From: Ottelia alismoides | Taxonomy: Eukaryota > Streptophyta > Magnoliopsida > Alismatales > Hydrocharitaceae | Direction: 5' to 3' | DNA length: 64,000 nt | Assembly (NCBI GenBank): GCA_037367405.1 | Contig: JAZKJV010002617.1 | Location: forward strand, 639,450 to 703,449 | In this document: piece after piece, positions 35,408 through 47,082 of the stretch | Numbering within the stretch: position 1 is the stretch's first letter | Layout: every line of letters begins with the position of its first letter | Notes under the pieces: generated by a model | Seen by the model: the letters and a program-made list of their open reading frames with translations, nothing else | The model's database searches: none | Told to the model about the DNA's origin: nothing | Made by a program: the position numbers and the translations under genes

Positions 35408-37281
35408 TAGCTCTCTATATGTCTCTTGTCTACCTCCTCAGAGTCATCATCATAAAGTTTGACATTAGAATCCATAGGAGTAGCAGCTGGTCTACATCCT
35501 GCCATACCTGTCTCAAATAAGAGATCCGTAACATACTTCTTTTGTGTCATTACCATACCTTGCTTGTTCCGTGCAAACTCCAGCCCCAAAAAATAGCGAA
35601 GTGTACCCAAATCCTTCATAACGAACTGCTCGCCAAGGAACTCCTTGGCTGCTTGAATGCCCTGCTCATTACTGCATGTAATAACAATATCATCAACATA
35701 TACTAAGATGATCACAATACCTTGCTGATCTCTCTTTACAAAGAGAGTATGATCTGTTGTAGATCTGACGAAGCCCTTCTGTTCAATCAACTCCGAGAGC
35801 TTCTGAAACCAAGCCCGTGGACTCTGCTTCAGGCCATATATGGCCTTATGGTGACGGCACACCATACTGGACTCCCCCTCAGCAGCAAACCCTGGTGGCT
35901 GCTGCATATAGACCTCTTCCTGCAAGTCACCATACAAGAAGGCGTTCGTGACATCAAGCTGAAATAGGGGCCAGTCTCGGACAACAGCAACTGCAATGAG
36001 AATCCGTAAGGTAGAATAACGGGCTACTGGAGAAAACGTCTCCTGATAGTCCACCCCATATGTTTGGGTGAACCCACGAGCAATCAACCTGGCTTTGTAT
36101 CTATCAACCGTACCATCTGCCCGATGCTTAACAGTAAAAACCCATTTGCTTCCGACAATGAACGCACATGGTGGAGGATGCACAACACTCCACGTACCAC
36201 GTGACTGCAACGCCACCATTTCCTCTTCCATAGCTAAATGCCACGAGCTGCTCTGTAGGGCCTCCTGATAAGACCGTGGGATGTGTATTGTCGATAACCC
36301 AACAACAAACTTGCTAAAGTCCGGGGACAAACGCTCCAACGACACTTGAGAGCAAAAATCCATCCCATATTTGGGATTCATCGTCCGAGCACGCTTCTGC
36401 CGTCTATGAGCAATAGGTATATGTAGGTCATCGACTGGAGGAGTGACAATACCATCAGTACCATGTACATCAGTACCCTGTACATCCATCTGCGCATTCA
36501 AATCACCTGTGCCATCAGTAGAACTCAAATGATCAGTACATACCTCGGGCGTGCTGGATGATGGAGGAGGCACATGAGCAGAGGGCCGTCGCTGATAGAC
36601 CTGAGGGTAATAAACAGTAGCTGGTGGTGGCGGCGGCGGTGGTGGTGGTGTAAACTGTGGTGGTGGTGGAGTAGACTGTGGTGGTAGATTAGAGCATGGA
36701 ACAGATGGAGGTGGAGGCGGCACATAGATGTCATCTCCTTCCTCTGAGTGAGTGAGTCTGTCACCTGTAGGAGAAAAATACATAATGGACTCAAAAAAGG
36801 TGACATCTGCACTGACGTAGTACCTTCGTTTAACTGGATCAAAACACCGATATCCCTTCTGGGTTTTGGAATAACTCACAAAAACACATTTGACAGCTCT
36901 GGGAGAGAGCTTGTCAAGACCAGGAGAAAAACAATGAACAAATGCAACAGACCCAAAACCACGCGGTGTTAGGGAGAAAAGATCCTTCTCGGGAAACGCA
37001 GTCAAGAACGGAATCTTCTCCCCTAACACTGTCGAAGGCATACGATTAAGAAGATAACAGGCAGTGAGAACCGCATCCCCCCAATAGGAGTGAGGGGCAC
37101 GGCTCTGAATCAAAAGGGTTCTGGTCATATCCAACAAATGACGATGCTTCCGTTCAGCCACCCCATTCTGTTGGGAGGTATAAGCACACGACGTCTGATG
37201 CACAATCCCATGAGACATAAGAAATTTGGACAATTGGGTACTGCACAACTCTAGAGCATTGTCAGACCGTATGTACTTCAC
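35407..37281 (-). pseudogene. Copia integrase C-half, linker and reverse transcriptase
   Basis: This is 624 residues of open frame. It begins in the integrase core (RSDNALE with the second catalytic Asp, QQNGVAERKHRHLLDM with the catalytic Glu), passes through the integrase C-terminal region and a Pro-rich linker with runs of 5 to 9 prolines (residues about 190-240), then gives the reverse transcriptase. There the motifs are YKARLIARGFTQ, FQLDVTNAFLYGDL, YGLKQSPRAW and the catalytic LVYVDDIVITC. It ends at ESTAG, where a one-base shift (near 35415) leads into the RNase H frame. All catalytic residues are intact. Confidence 0.95.
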
Positions 37282-37690
37282 TTTAGCAGAGAAGATAATT
37301 TTATTTCAATAAGAAAAGACTGAATAACATGACCAGCATCAGATTTATTTTTAAGAAGAAAGACCCAAGAGAGTCTAGAGAAATCATCGACAGCAACAAG
37401 ATAAAACTTGTGCCCTTTAAGATCAGGGACACGACTGGGACCCCAAATATCAAAATGTAGCAGCTCAAAAAGACCATGATGACTTGAACCTATACGACTC
37501 GGAAAAGACGACCTGTGATGTTTGCCAAGTTGGCATGCCTCACACTAAAAATTAGACTTGGGAGAAATCTGTGGAAGAATATGGACCATCTTTTGCAACG
37601 GAAGATGGCCAAATCGAAGATGCCAAGTGTAGGGTGACACCGATCCAGCCCTCATAGAAGAGATACCAGCATAAGGAGATTGCACCAGTC
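37282..37690 (-). pseudogene. Copia integrase N-terminal part, broken
   Basis: The gag-pre-integrase and zinc-binding region is visible (WHLRFGHLPLQKMV, then CEACQLGKHHR). A TAG at 37547-37545 falls just before the CEAC motif. The next segment contains HFDIWGPS with the first catalytic Asp and VDDFSRLSW. Frameshifts occur near 37700 and 37290. The pieces are collinear with a normal copia pol. Confidence 0.88.
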
Positions 37691-38115
37691 TATAAAAGAC
37701 CCCCTTGCTCATGGCCAGTCCCAATCACTCTGCCCGTTAATATGTCATGAAACACAAGAGTAGATGGGTCAAATATAGCACGGCAATGTAAATCTTTGGT
37801 GAGTTGACTAATACACAGCAAATTCATCGAGAACTTCGGTGCATAGAGAACATTGGACAGTCTCAAGGTAGGAGTCAATTGTACCTCCCCCTGACCAGTA
37901 ATAGGGGAATATGTACCATCAGCTATCACCACCGATCGTTCAGATTGAGCAGGATGAAAGACACTAAACTGACCTCTGTCACCACAGAGATGGTGTGATG
38001 CACCTGAATCCATGATCCATTCTGATAGATCCGCCTTGTAACATGTAGTAGAGACAATGGGTGCGGAACCTTTGAAGGCACCCTCAGATGGAAAATCTAC
38101 CTTGTTGTCTGACAT
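37690..38115 (-). pseudogene. Copia protease domain
   Basis: The active site WIMDSGASHHLCG is intact, followed by ITGQGEVQLTPTLRLSNVLYAPKFSMNLLCISQLTKDLHC, typical of the segment between protease and integrase. The frame starts at an ATG at 38115, just after an upstream stop. It runs out of frame at 37690 after GTGHEQGGLL, where the family has a Tyr-containing continuation. Confidence 0.92.
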
Positions 38116-38927
38116 GACGACAACAGTAGCCTGTAACTGGGGTTACAAAATCGGAAGACAATGTCTATTTGTACATAGACTCAAACCAGCGGTCACGCGT
38201 ACAGAACATGTTCATTCAAGGAAGCATGGCTAGGGCATATAGTGCATACGCACATAACTTGCGTGCACAGGGAGGCACTCTACAGGAGTCTTCGATACGT
38301 TGCTCCAAGGATGCTAGGAAGCAGCACTACGCGCTACAGGACTGCGTGAGGGCGCCACAGGAGTCTTCGGGGATGTGCGTGCACACCGCTAGATCTGGAG
38401 CGTCGCCGAGAAGGGGCGCCGCACGGCACTGGAGGAGCCGGAGATGACCTGCGCCGCCAGAAAGGGCTGCACGGGGGCGCACGGGTCGCTGGGGGACTTC
38501 TCGCCAGAGGAGGGCTCGCCTGGTGTCGAGGGTTGCGCCCCTGGGCTCGTGACCTGGAGCCGCCAGCCGCCTGCGCCTTTGGGCTCGTGAACTGGGGTGC
38601 GCTGAACTGAGGCTGCCCTTTGGAGATCGCGATGAAGACAAGAGGCGCGTTGACCCTCCGCGATGCAGGGGCTTCTTGGGCAGGGGCTGGACAGGAGGGG
38701 TCGCTCGCGCAGGGGCTTCAGGGCTTGCAGGGTCTCCACGCGCGTGCAAGCACAGGCGCACTACACGCGCAAGATCGAGAACGCGCGATTGGAAGGTGCG
38801 CGAACAGCGGCTCAGCCGCGCGTGCGGTGGGGTAGGGGCGGCGCCGATGGAGAGAAACGAAGAGAGAGAGGCCGGAGGGTGGGATGGGTTAGGGCTAGGG
38901 TTTCGAGAACTCCAGTCTAGGACCGTC
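38116..38927 (-). other. GC-rich leader in place of gag
   Basis: Between the primer site and the protease there are only about 800 bp, too short for a full copia gag (about 1.2 kb). The sequence from 38270 to 38900 is much richer in GC than the rest of the element. It is open on the minus strand (38971-38327, 214 residues, Arg/Pro/Ala-rich), but that frame starts inside the LTR and has no zinc knuckle or gag motif. It may be captured host DNA or a rearranged leader. Confidence 0.5.
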
Positions 38928-38939
38928 GCTCTAATACCA

Positions 38940-39064
38940 TGTTGAAAGGAATAAGCGAGATGCATTACCATTAACCCTAGAGCTCTCTTATATAGGAGAA
39001 AAGCTCTATGGGTAATTTACATAAAGAGAACAAACAAAACCTACATAATAAAGTTACTCTAACA
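38940..39064 (-). repeat. 5' LTR of the short-LTR copia element
   Basis: It is the direct repeat of 34613-34737 with one difference. It begins TGTTGAAAGG and ends CTAACA on the plus strand; the primer-binding site abuts it at 38939. Confidence 0.95.
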
Positions 39065-40001
39065 TAATATTCTTCCTATAATGCAACATATTTTTCTATC
39101 TTATGGTCACATTTTTCTTCTTCTGGTTTTTCATTGTTCGGCTAATGTCCAATTATGGCGAATGTAGGGACATGTTACTCTAAACGGTTCTGATGATCTG
39201 ACAGGTTGAAGATATTTGCACCGTGGACTAATGCTCCTTGTTCTAATTCCCGTCAATCTATCTGGAAGTATACTGCACAATCTCACGAATACAAGACAAG
39301 TAGTATCCAGCAATATCGATAACCTTTCGATCTCCAATGTCGACACATGATTTTAAAGGTAAACTCCACTTTTGTTTCTGATGTATTCGAGGCTACAACC
39401 AGTTTGGGATGCTTCAAGTTTTGAAAATCTTGTGATACTATTGATATGAAGTGGGCATATCGGTATACCAATGTAATTACCTTCTGAAATCCCTCGCTTG
39501 ATATCGTAAAAGAGCGACTTGTTCTGAAAACTCTAGATCAACTGTGAAAAATTTCAGGTTCTGGGTTCACATCGCAATGGCGTGTTTCCTCATGACATGG
39601 ACTTGCTATATGCTATACAAGGAATACGATACCGTAGCTTTCATGACTCATCAGGCTTCATTTCCTCGCTTTGCGAGATCGGCGCGCGGATCAGTTCACT
39701 GTAAGTCATACTAACGTCTTTCATTTGTGTTTTTTTCCTATCCAAGCATTGTTTTTCAGTTCTCTTCAGGTGTTGGTGAGAAATATACCGCATGTTTCTG
39801 GGCACTCAATATCTGAAACAGTGGATCATTTCTTCGAGAGGAATCACCCTAATCACTATCTCGGTAACCAGTTTTGAAGTTCTTCAAACCATCTGATTCT
39901 CATATATTTTGTGTTGATATATGCCTTGAATACTCAACTTGATTAGGCTCCTATGCATTCTGTAAATGGTATTGGGAGCAGATTCCCTGTATAAATTGAA
40001 T

Positions 40002-40659
40002 TGTTGAAAAATAACCAAAGTCGATAGGCAAATCCTACTCGATATATTAACTACGAGAAAGTATCTCAATCACAAAAAAAAATCAACCACAGATGCACGT
40101 AAAATTTTTAACGTGGAAAACCTTCAATGTGTGGGAAAAAATCATGGGGTTAATCGCAACCCAAAACTAAGCACTATAATCGAAGTAATCTCCCATAAAG
40201 GGCTTACAAAAGGTCGGCTCTCAATATGGTGCTATAGATCACCAAAGAATGGAGAATAGTAGAGAGGAGAAATACCATCAAACGGATAAATCCGTTGCCA
40301 AACTGTAGGGAAGCATGCTGGAAAAGAACTGCTCCAAAAGTTACTCCCTCCAAACTTCGTGCAAACCACGAACCTTCTTTTTCTCTATCTCTCTCTCTTA
40401 TTTCTTTCTTGTGTTAGAAGAGCTTGTGTTAGGATGATCCTCATATGCACTCCATACTTCCTATTTATGCTCCATGAAGATGAGAAAATAAGGAAACCTG
40501 GACTCCTACTTCCAATAGGATTACGAAAAGATAACTCCTAATCCTAAAAGGTAATTGATCTCATTCTCCAATCAATAATTGATCTTTCATTTTCCAAATA
40601 AGACCACCAATGTCATATATATGGAATAGGTTCCCACTAGGAGGGGAATCCATCCAACA
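40002..40659. mobile_element. Possible solo LTR in an OSCA intron
   Basis: The stretch begins TGTTGA and ends CCAACA, and holds LTR-like phrases (acgtggaaaacc near 40111, typical of plant copia LTRs). I found no matching 5-bp duplication, so the borders are uncertain. It makes the intron between 39866 and 41516 unusually long. Confidence 0.3.
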
Positions 40660-41516
40660 AATGGATCTTGAACAACCTGACTAGAGTGGGGGTTAGCTTA
40701 CGCGATACCGATTTTTAGTTTCTGATTAGGATTCGTTCCCATGTACCCTACGAATACATATTTGGGTTCTTTTTTGACAATTATGCTCCTCTAAGATTCT
40801 GCAATATCAGTCATGCCCCTCCTCTTTTTGTTATATCAATTGTGCCCCTACCTTATTGCACAGTTATTAGTTGTGCCCATCTGTTAGTTTTGCCGTAAGT
40901 GAGATAAACTAACCATGGTTAATACAAGCCAAAGCCCAATCTAGTAAAATTTTCTTACAGGTTTGACCTTACAATTTTTAGATCCAATTCTCAAGAATGA
41001 CCCAAAATAGATGTGAATAGATGTAAAAAATCAATGTAGCTCCTACAATTGTGGAAAAAAGCTTTGTTGTTGTTGTGCTTCTGCAATTTTCAAAAAAAAT
41101 ACACTCATACTGTTTTTCCTTTCCAATTGCACTTGTACCTCCAAGATGGCATCCGTTTGGGAAGGGAATGGGCGGAAACTAACTTGAAGGGCACGCCTAT
41201 TAATTGCCTCAGAAGGTAGTGGCACAATTGGTATTGCAAAAGGGGGAAACTTAGAGTGTTCAACTGTAAAAATTCTACATATTATAGGTTAAGATATGTT
41301 AATCTGATGTCTATTTAGGGGATGAAAAGAAGACCAGTTTGGACCCTCCGGGAACTCAAAGCAACCAACTAGTATAAAAAGAAGACATCAATTTCAGGTA
41401 TTTTCCACGCAAATCATGGTGTAATACTTGTGATTACTTGTTTTTGATTGTGTGCTTGAATTGTTCCACTACATTTTGTTATGATACAAACATGCATAAT
41501 TTTTTGTCATTTTCAG
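40660..41516. other. Intronic sequence with phrase repeats
   Basis: Between 40760 and 41290 phrases such as 'attatgctcct', 'cagtcatgcccct', 'caattgtgcccct' and 'agttgtgccc' recur every 30-40 bases on one side, with looser complements near 41040-41230. This is the style of the Mutator-like ends elsewhere in the window. I could not define borders. Confidence 0.3.
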
Positions 41517-43684
41517 GCAGTATACAACGCAAACAAGTTTACCAAATTAATAAAGGGAAGGGAGAAGCTCCAAAATTGGTTGGACTATTATGAACAAAGT
41601 TCGAAAAACGTCTAAAAAGCCAACCACTAAGGTTAGGCGCAAATAATGACTAAGATTTTAGGCCATTTTTTCGCCGTCTAAGTATAATACTCGAATTGAC
41701 TGCATGTATTTCAGACAGGATTTCTCAGGCTTTGCGGCGAAGAAGTCGATGCGATCGATTACTACAGAGCAATAATAAGTAAACTCAAGAAGAAAGTCTG
41801 TCTCTTGTTACAATAGAATCCGAACTCACGTGCTTAGAAGTTATCTGAATAAATCGATCTTACAGAAGGATGTAACCGGACGTGGATATATCTGCATCTG
41901 ATCTGATGATTTATTCAATTTATACTCTTGGTTAAATTGCATAAAAGCCGATGAACTTTAAATGGTAACAATGCGGTACATGAACTTTAAGATTTTTTTC
42001 AATGTGATCTGAAACACTTCGTGCACCGAATTTGCATCTTTTAGCAGACTCTAAAGGAATTGAGTTGGCTATGCTATCATTCTAGCATAAATTCACATTA
42101 GCTTAAAATTGCATCGAAACAAATCTCCAAGGGATACTGCATTATTTTTTAAAATTCAGGTATGACATTGAAATTGGATATATAGGTAAGGGTATATAGG
42201 TAAGGGACTTTTATGTAGGCCCAAACAATGCAGAGCATGAGTCCGACGCAGTGGTTAAATGATTGGGCACCTGAGCTTCGTGATGTATACTGGTAAAATC
42301 TCGCCATGCCATTTGTTTCCCTCGGTATCCGAAGGCTCATCATACCGGCAGTGGTATTTGAGTTGGTGTTCTTCTACATGATCCCCATTGCCTTGGTGCA
42401 ATCACTCGCGAATCTCGAGGGGCTCAAGAAAGTCGCGCCCTTTCTTCGATCAGAAGTCTAGCTGTAAGTACCGACATTTTTCCGATAATCACTTCGAATT
42501 GCAAAAACCGACCATCGAGCACGTGTTCATCATTGTAGAAAGGTGATCAAGTCATTCCTTCAAGGATTCCTCCCCGGCCTCACGCTGAAGATCTTCCTCC
42601 CGCAACTTCTCATGTTCTTGTCGAAGTTAGAAGGATATCACTCGCTCTCATCCCTCGAGCGACGATCCGCCGCAAAGTACTACTACTTTATGCTTGTGAA
42701 CGTCTTCCTCGGGACCATAATAAACATAACGGCCTTCCAGCAGCTCTACAGTTTCCTGCACCAACAACCGACTCAGTAACTCTCGATCAGATCTCGCAGA
42801 ATGTAGCACTGAATATGATTCTAATCGGGAAAATTCTTTACTGGATCCTGCGAACAATATATAGGTCTCTCGATACCGATGAAGACCACGTTCTTTATAA
42901 CCTATATAATGGTCTACGGCTGGGCCGGTATCGCCAGTGAGATCCTCCTCCTGAAGTGTCTCATTATCTACCAGTTCAAGAACATGTTCGTGGTTAAAGC
43001 ACAGCGAGATCGGGAGAAGGCAATGGATCCGGGGAGCATCTCGTTTCCAGAGACACTCCCTATGCTCTAGTTGTACTTCATCCTGCGGCTCGTCTACTTC
43101 GTCCTCAATTCGGCCCTCCTACCGTTTATACCCGTGTACTTCGCCTCTGTGTATCTCGTCTACCGCCATCATGTTGGTATCAGTTTTTCCCTGACATTAC
43201 ACATTAATTCCAACTACTTTAAATGTTTGTTTCGCAGATTATTAACGTTTACAACCAGGAATACGAAAGCACCGGCACGTTCTGGCCTCACGTCCATACG
43301 CATATTGTCGTGAGCTTGGTGATATCGCAGATCATTCTTCTCGGTATACTCAGCACGAAGAAAGCCACAAAATCGACTCCCATGCTAATTCTTTTACCGT
43401 TGATGACAATACTCTTCCACAAGTACTGCGAGAAACGGCGTTTCGCAGATATCCGTTCGATGTAAATCCAGTCCCTTAGTAAGATAACTAGATTTTTTTA
43501 AAATTGCAAGCATGTCCTTGTAGTGGCATCGGCTTATTCATAGGGACTTCTGCGCAAAGTTTTTATATTCATAAACTTCAAAACCGTCTCTATGAAGAGT
43601 GAAGCCACCTCTCGATGAATTACACCATAATCCCTATAATATTTACAATTACACTACAACTCTTGTAAAGTGCACCATGGCTCC

Positions 43685-44877
43685 TGTCACAGGGTCAAAA
43701 TCCCGCTATCGATTTCGACCGATCATGTGCGGCGTTAGCTAATCCGTTGCTAACCAGCCTTCCTGAGTAGAACAGTTACGGATGTGCTCCAACTCTTCTC
43801 GATACTCCTGCTTGCTAACGTACCAACGCTCAGACACAAGCAGAAGCTCGACTATATGGATCGTTCAGGAACACTCTCAAGAACTCGCTCAAGAATGCTC
43901 AAAAACACAACCACACAATCACAAAAGCACGGGCACAAGTTCTTCTATTTATTAGAAGGGCCATGGGTGGACACACTACGCTCTCTCGTGTACTCTGTGT
44001 GTTTACAAATGAGCTACCACCTCTCCTTTTATACAAGACTCAATGCAACCCAAGGACACTCATTGTTACATTTTACAATAATGATACATAAAGACACAAG
44101 AGACCCTTCGAGTTCTTCGGCAACCCTTTGCGTTCCTTAGCAACTCTTCGTCTGCTCGTCTCTTCGACTTGTTGTCCTTTCGTCTTCCCGCACAGTTGAC
44201 ACCCAGTCAACCGCCCAGTCATCAGCATACTCACGCTCCAATGCTTGCTGATGCAGCTTTGCCATAATTCACCGAGTGCCACCGAACACTCAATCTTGTG
44301 CCAAAGGGAACCCACGACCCCATACCCTCGTGCGGTAAACCCTTCCTTAACGTTCTGCATGCTAAAGGGAAGTCCTCCAGAACTTCGCTATCGTGGCTTT
44401 CAGACCACTCTCGTAAGTGTACTACCGAGCATGCTCGACAATGATCGTACTCAGCACCTGCAATGCTCCATGCCTTTGTGGATCACCACACATCAGTACC
44501 GATACCGTGCGCCTTCGTGTGTGCGTCTCTGTGATCGTACCGCATTGCTCCTCAATGCATACTGCTTCACTGCATACCACCCTTCTGCGCTCGTGTACGT
44601 ACCCGTTGCGTGCATCCGTTGTCATGTCTTGCACTGCTACCTGTACTCGCTGCTTACATTGCTACAAGCTTCACGACACTTTGCTACCGAGCTAGTGTGC
44701 TTTGTGATGCTTCTCCCTTGTAACGTACGGTTGAGCCTCCAAACTCTCGTGGATAACCTCCGTTATACCCACGCATTTTCGGACTCCTCCTGAAGTCCAG
44801 CTCCATCGATCATTCTCGAGCATCCAGCTACCGTGTATGCACGATCATTCTCGATCACGAGATTTGGGGGTGTGACA
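43685..44877 (-). repeat. 3' LTR of the gag-only element
   Basis: This LTR is 1193 bp long and ends tgtgaca at 44871-44877. It shares its first ~160 bp with the 5' LTR. The frames at 43784 and 44245-44793 on the plus strand are in the LTR and are not genes. Confidence 0.9.
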
Positions 44878-44979
44878 AGCCTCCCCCACCTGAAGAATCG
44901 GTTGTCATCAACCGAGCATTCCTTCTTCAGCTGGCGTCTCATCACGATCCTCTATCCGCTACGTATCTCCCGATGCTGC

Positions 44980-46763
44980 TCAATTGGAAGGGTGGTGCAA
45001 GCATGCACCGCCTCCCTTCCTCCACCTGGTCTTTTCACGAACCACGTCCCTCCATGACTTGGTCTTCGTCGTGAGAAATGGAGCTTCCTCGTCAGCTCCT
45101 GTTCTTGATGTATCCCTCCTAGATACAACAACTCCATCGTTGGTTTGTGGCATCTCCAGCTCCACATGTGGAGTACTCACCTCCATGCTTGCTCGTTGAC
45201 GATCTCTATCGTTCCCTGTGGATGTCCCCACATCTTGAAAAATGAGCACCTCCTGCGCTCTGAGCGTCTTTGGTATCTTGCCTCCTACAAGATCATTTGT
45301 GGTGTGGTTCGTCACCACTCCACTCCCATGGACGTGTAGCCTCTTGTCCATGTTGCATCGCCCTCCAGAGCTCTGCTTCGCCTTCTCATGCACGGATGTT
45401 TTCCTATCCGTGGCTTTGGTCGTGTGCCTCCTGCACACACGTTGGTGCTCAGCACACACCCGCGCACTCCTGTACATCCTCGATCGAGCCTTGACACCTC
45501 CAAAGCACTTTGTTGTGGAGTTCCTTCCCTCCACTAAATTCGAAGCTCCGGCTCGAAGTGATGGGAGACGTACCTTGCGCATAGCACCAATTGCTCCCAA
45601 GTGTACCTTATGTCCTTCTTCCTCCTCCTCGTCCGCACGAAAAGAGGTCAACTTCTCCTTCTTTGGGCACTCTCGCGCCCGATGTGGTCCGTCGCATATG
45701 AAGCACCCCTTTCTCTTGGGTTGCTCCCTCTTCTTGGAGTACTCTCGTTCCTCCGTTGGTGGATCATGGGCAACGCTTTTGCCCTTGTCCTTTGACCGCA
45801 CCTTCGGCTTGCTGGTAAATTCCTTCTCTTCAGCCTTGTGGCCTGGTTGGGCACTGTTATCGACCAACGCATCCGCCACCACGATCGCTGAATTTAGGTC
45901 TTTCACGCCCTGCCTCCGCAGTTCGCTTGCGCCCAGCTTTGCAACCCGATCGTGAAATTGAACAGTTTGTCCTCTTCGGACATCCCCTTGATGTCCAACA
46001 ACAAAAACGTGAACTGCTTCATGTACTCACGAACTGTGCATGTCTTCTTTAGCCGTCGAAGAGCCTCCCGTGCAACTTACGCAGTCCTCTTCGGCAGGAA
46101 CTGCTCCTTCAGTTCCGTGATTAGATCGTCCCACCTGGAGATCTTCGGTCTTGCCTCGTCTGCTACACGGCTCCTCTATCATAACTTGGCATCGCTAGAC
46201 ATGTACATCGATGCCAAACTCACTTTCCCGGCTTCCATCGTCTTGGTCGCCTCGGAATACACTTCCAAGTCCCATAGGAAGTTCTCCAAATCCTTGGCAC
46301 TCCACATACCTGTAAAGGGTTTGGGTTCGGGTACCTTGCGTCGCTGCACCTCCGTGAAACTCCCGCTGTTCGCCAATGCCTTCTTGATGAGGGAGATCTC
46401 ATGTAGATCCTCCATCATCGTGCTTAACGTCTCCAGTTTGTCCTCCAAAGACTTGATCTGCTCCGCTGAGCGTTGGGTCTCGTCCCCAACATACGATCCT
46501 TCTAAAGAGCGGTCCTCCAAGATGGTGATGCGATGGGTATGAGTCCCAATAGTGGACTCCATCTCTACCATCGCTTGCTTCAGTGCTGCTACTCGATCGA
46601 TAACACCCACCATCTTCGCTCTATTGATTGAAGATATACTTGCACTGACAAGTATCCTTTGCTCCCATGATCGAATGCACCAACAGTCGCTCCTAACTTT
46701 TCGCGCTTTCTTGGAACCCACCAAGCTCTGTGATATGCTCCTTGCTCTGATACCAAATGTCAC
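44980..46763 (-). pseudogene. Gypsy-type Gag with zinc knuckle and unknown C-terminal tail
   Basis: The first frame (from 46763 to 46179; the credible start is internal, MVGVIDRV) has a coiled-coil-like segment and the capsid motif VPEPKPFTGMWSAKDLENFLWDLEVY...SLASMYMSSDAKL. The linking part (46178-45907) is shifted but recognisable (REALRRL, VREY.K). The frame from 45906 has LNSAIVVADALVD, then the zinc knuckle CFICDGPHRAREC (CX2CX4HX4C). After it come about 190 residues with no family match, reaching almost to the purine tract. Gag packages the RNA into virus-like particles; the element has nothing else to replicate with. Confidence 0.85.
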
Positions 46764-46930
46764 AGGGTTAAAATCCCGCTATCGATTTCGACCGATCCTG
46801 TGCGGTGTTAGCTAACCCGTAGCTAACCAGCCTTCAAATCTTCTCGATACTCCTGCTTGCTAACGCACCGACGCTCAGACACAAGCAGAAACTCGACTCT
46901 ATGGATCGTTCAGGACCTTGTGACAGCTCC

Positions 46931-47060
46931 CGTAAACAACATTGCAATCATTGGATAGGGGCATGTGTGTTAGAGTAAGATTTTAGGGATCAACTCCTGT
47001 GATTCCACATATTATATGGGGTATGGTTTAACTGCACAAGATGTCAGGGGCCATAGTGTA
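46931..47060. other. Intronic spacer
   Basis: This is OSCA intron sequence between the two insertions. It includes phrases such as ggggccatagtgtaaaatcc that recur in similar form near 49195-49215 (ggggttatggtgtaaaaatc). There is no gene signal. Confidence 0.4.
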
Positions 47061-47082
47061 AAATCCAGTTTTAGATATCATT

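Larger units (their letters stand above)
34613..39064 (-). mobile_element. Copia element with 125-bp LTRs
   Basis: The LTRs are 34613-34737 and 38940-39064. They differ at one base by eye (position 8), so the insertion is recent. The flanks are taatg and taata, a 5-bp duplication with one mismatch. gctctaatacca (38928-38939) is a near-consensus initiator-tRNA primer site on the minus strand, and a purine tract complementary to ctccccctcaagc lies beside the left LTR. The interior encodes protease, integrase, reverse transcriptase and RNase H in copia order, but no recognisable gag. Four frameshifts and one stop break pol. Confidence 0.95.
43685..46925 (-). mobile_element. Gag-only non-autonomous LTR retrotransposon
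   Basis: The element starts TGTCACAGG and ends TTGTGACA, flanked by a perfect 5-bp duplication gctcc (43680-43684, 46926-46930). The left (3') LTR is 43685-44877. The right (5') LTR is only 46758-46925, with an internal loss of about 1 kb: it jumps from gatcgttcagga to ccttgtgaca. Inside the 5' LTR lies gctctgatacca (46744-46755), an initiator-tRNA primer site on the minus strand. Beside the 3' LTR is the complement of a purine tract (agcctcccccacc, 44878-44890). The interior encodes Gag but no protease, reverse transcriptase, RNase H or integrase. It sits in the last OSCA intron. Confidence 0.93.

Noticed and set aside
38327..38971. 214-residue Arg/Pro/Ala-rich frame on the minus strand
   Set aside because: It starts inside an LTR and crosses the primer site; GC-rich DNA is open in several frames here. 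Kept only as possible captured sequence.
43784..44793. Plus-strand frames of 118 and 182 residues
   Set aside because: They lie wholly within the LTR of the gag-only element and have no family match.
45242..45955. 237-residue frame on the plus strand
   Set aside because: It is the opposite-strand shadow of the gag zinc-knuckle frame.
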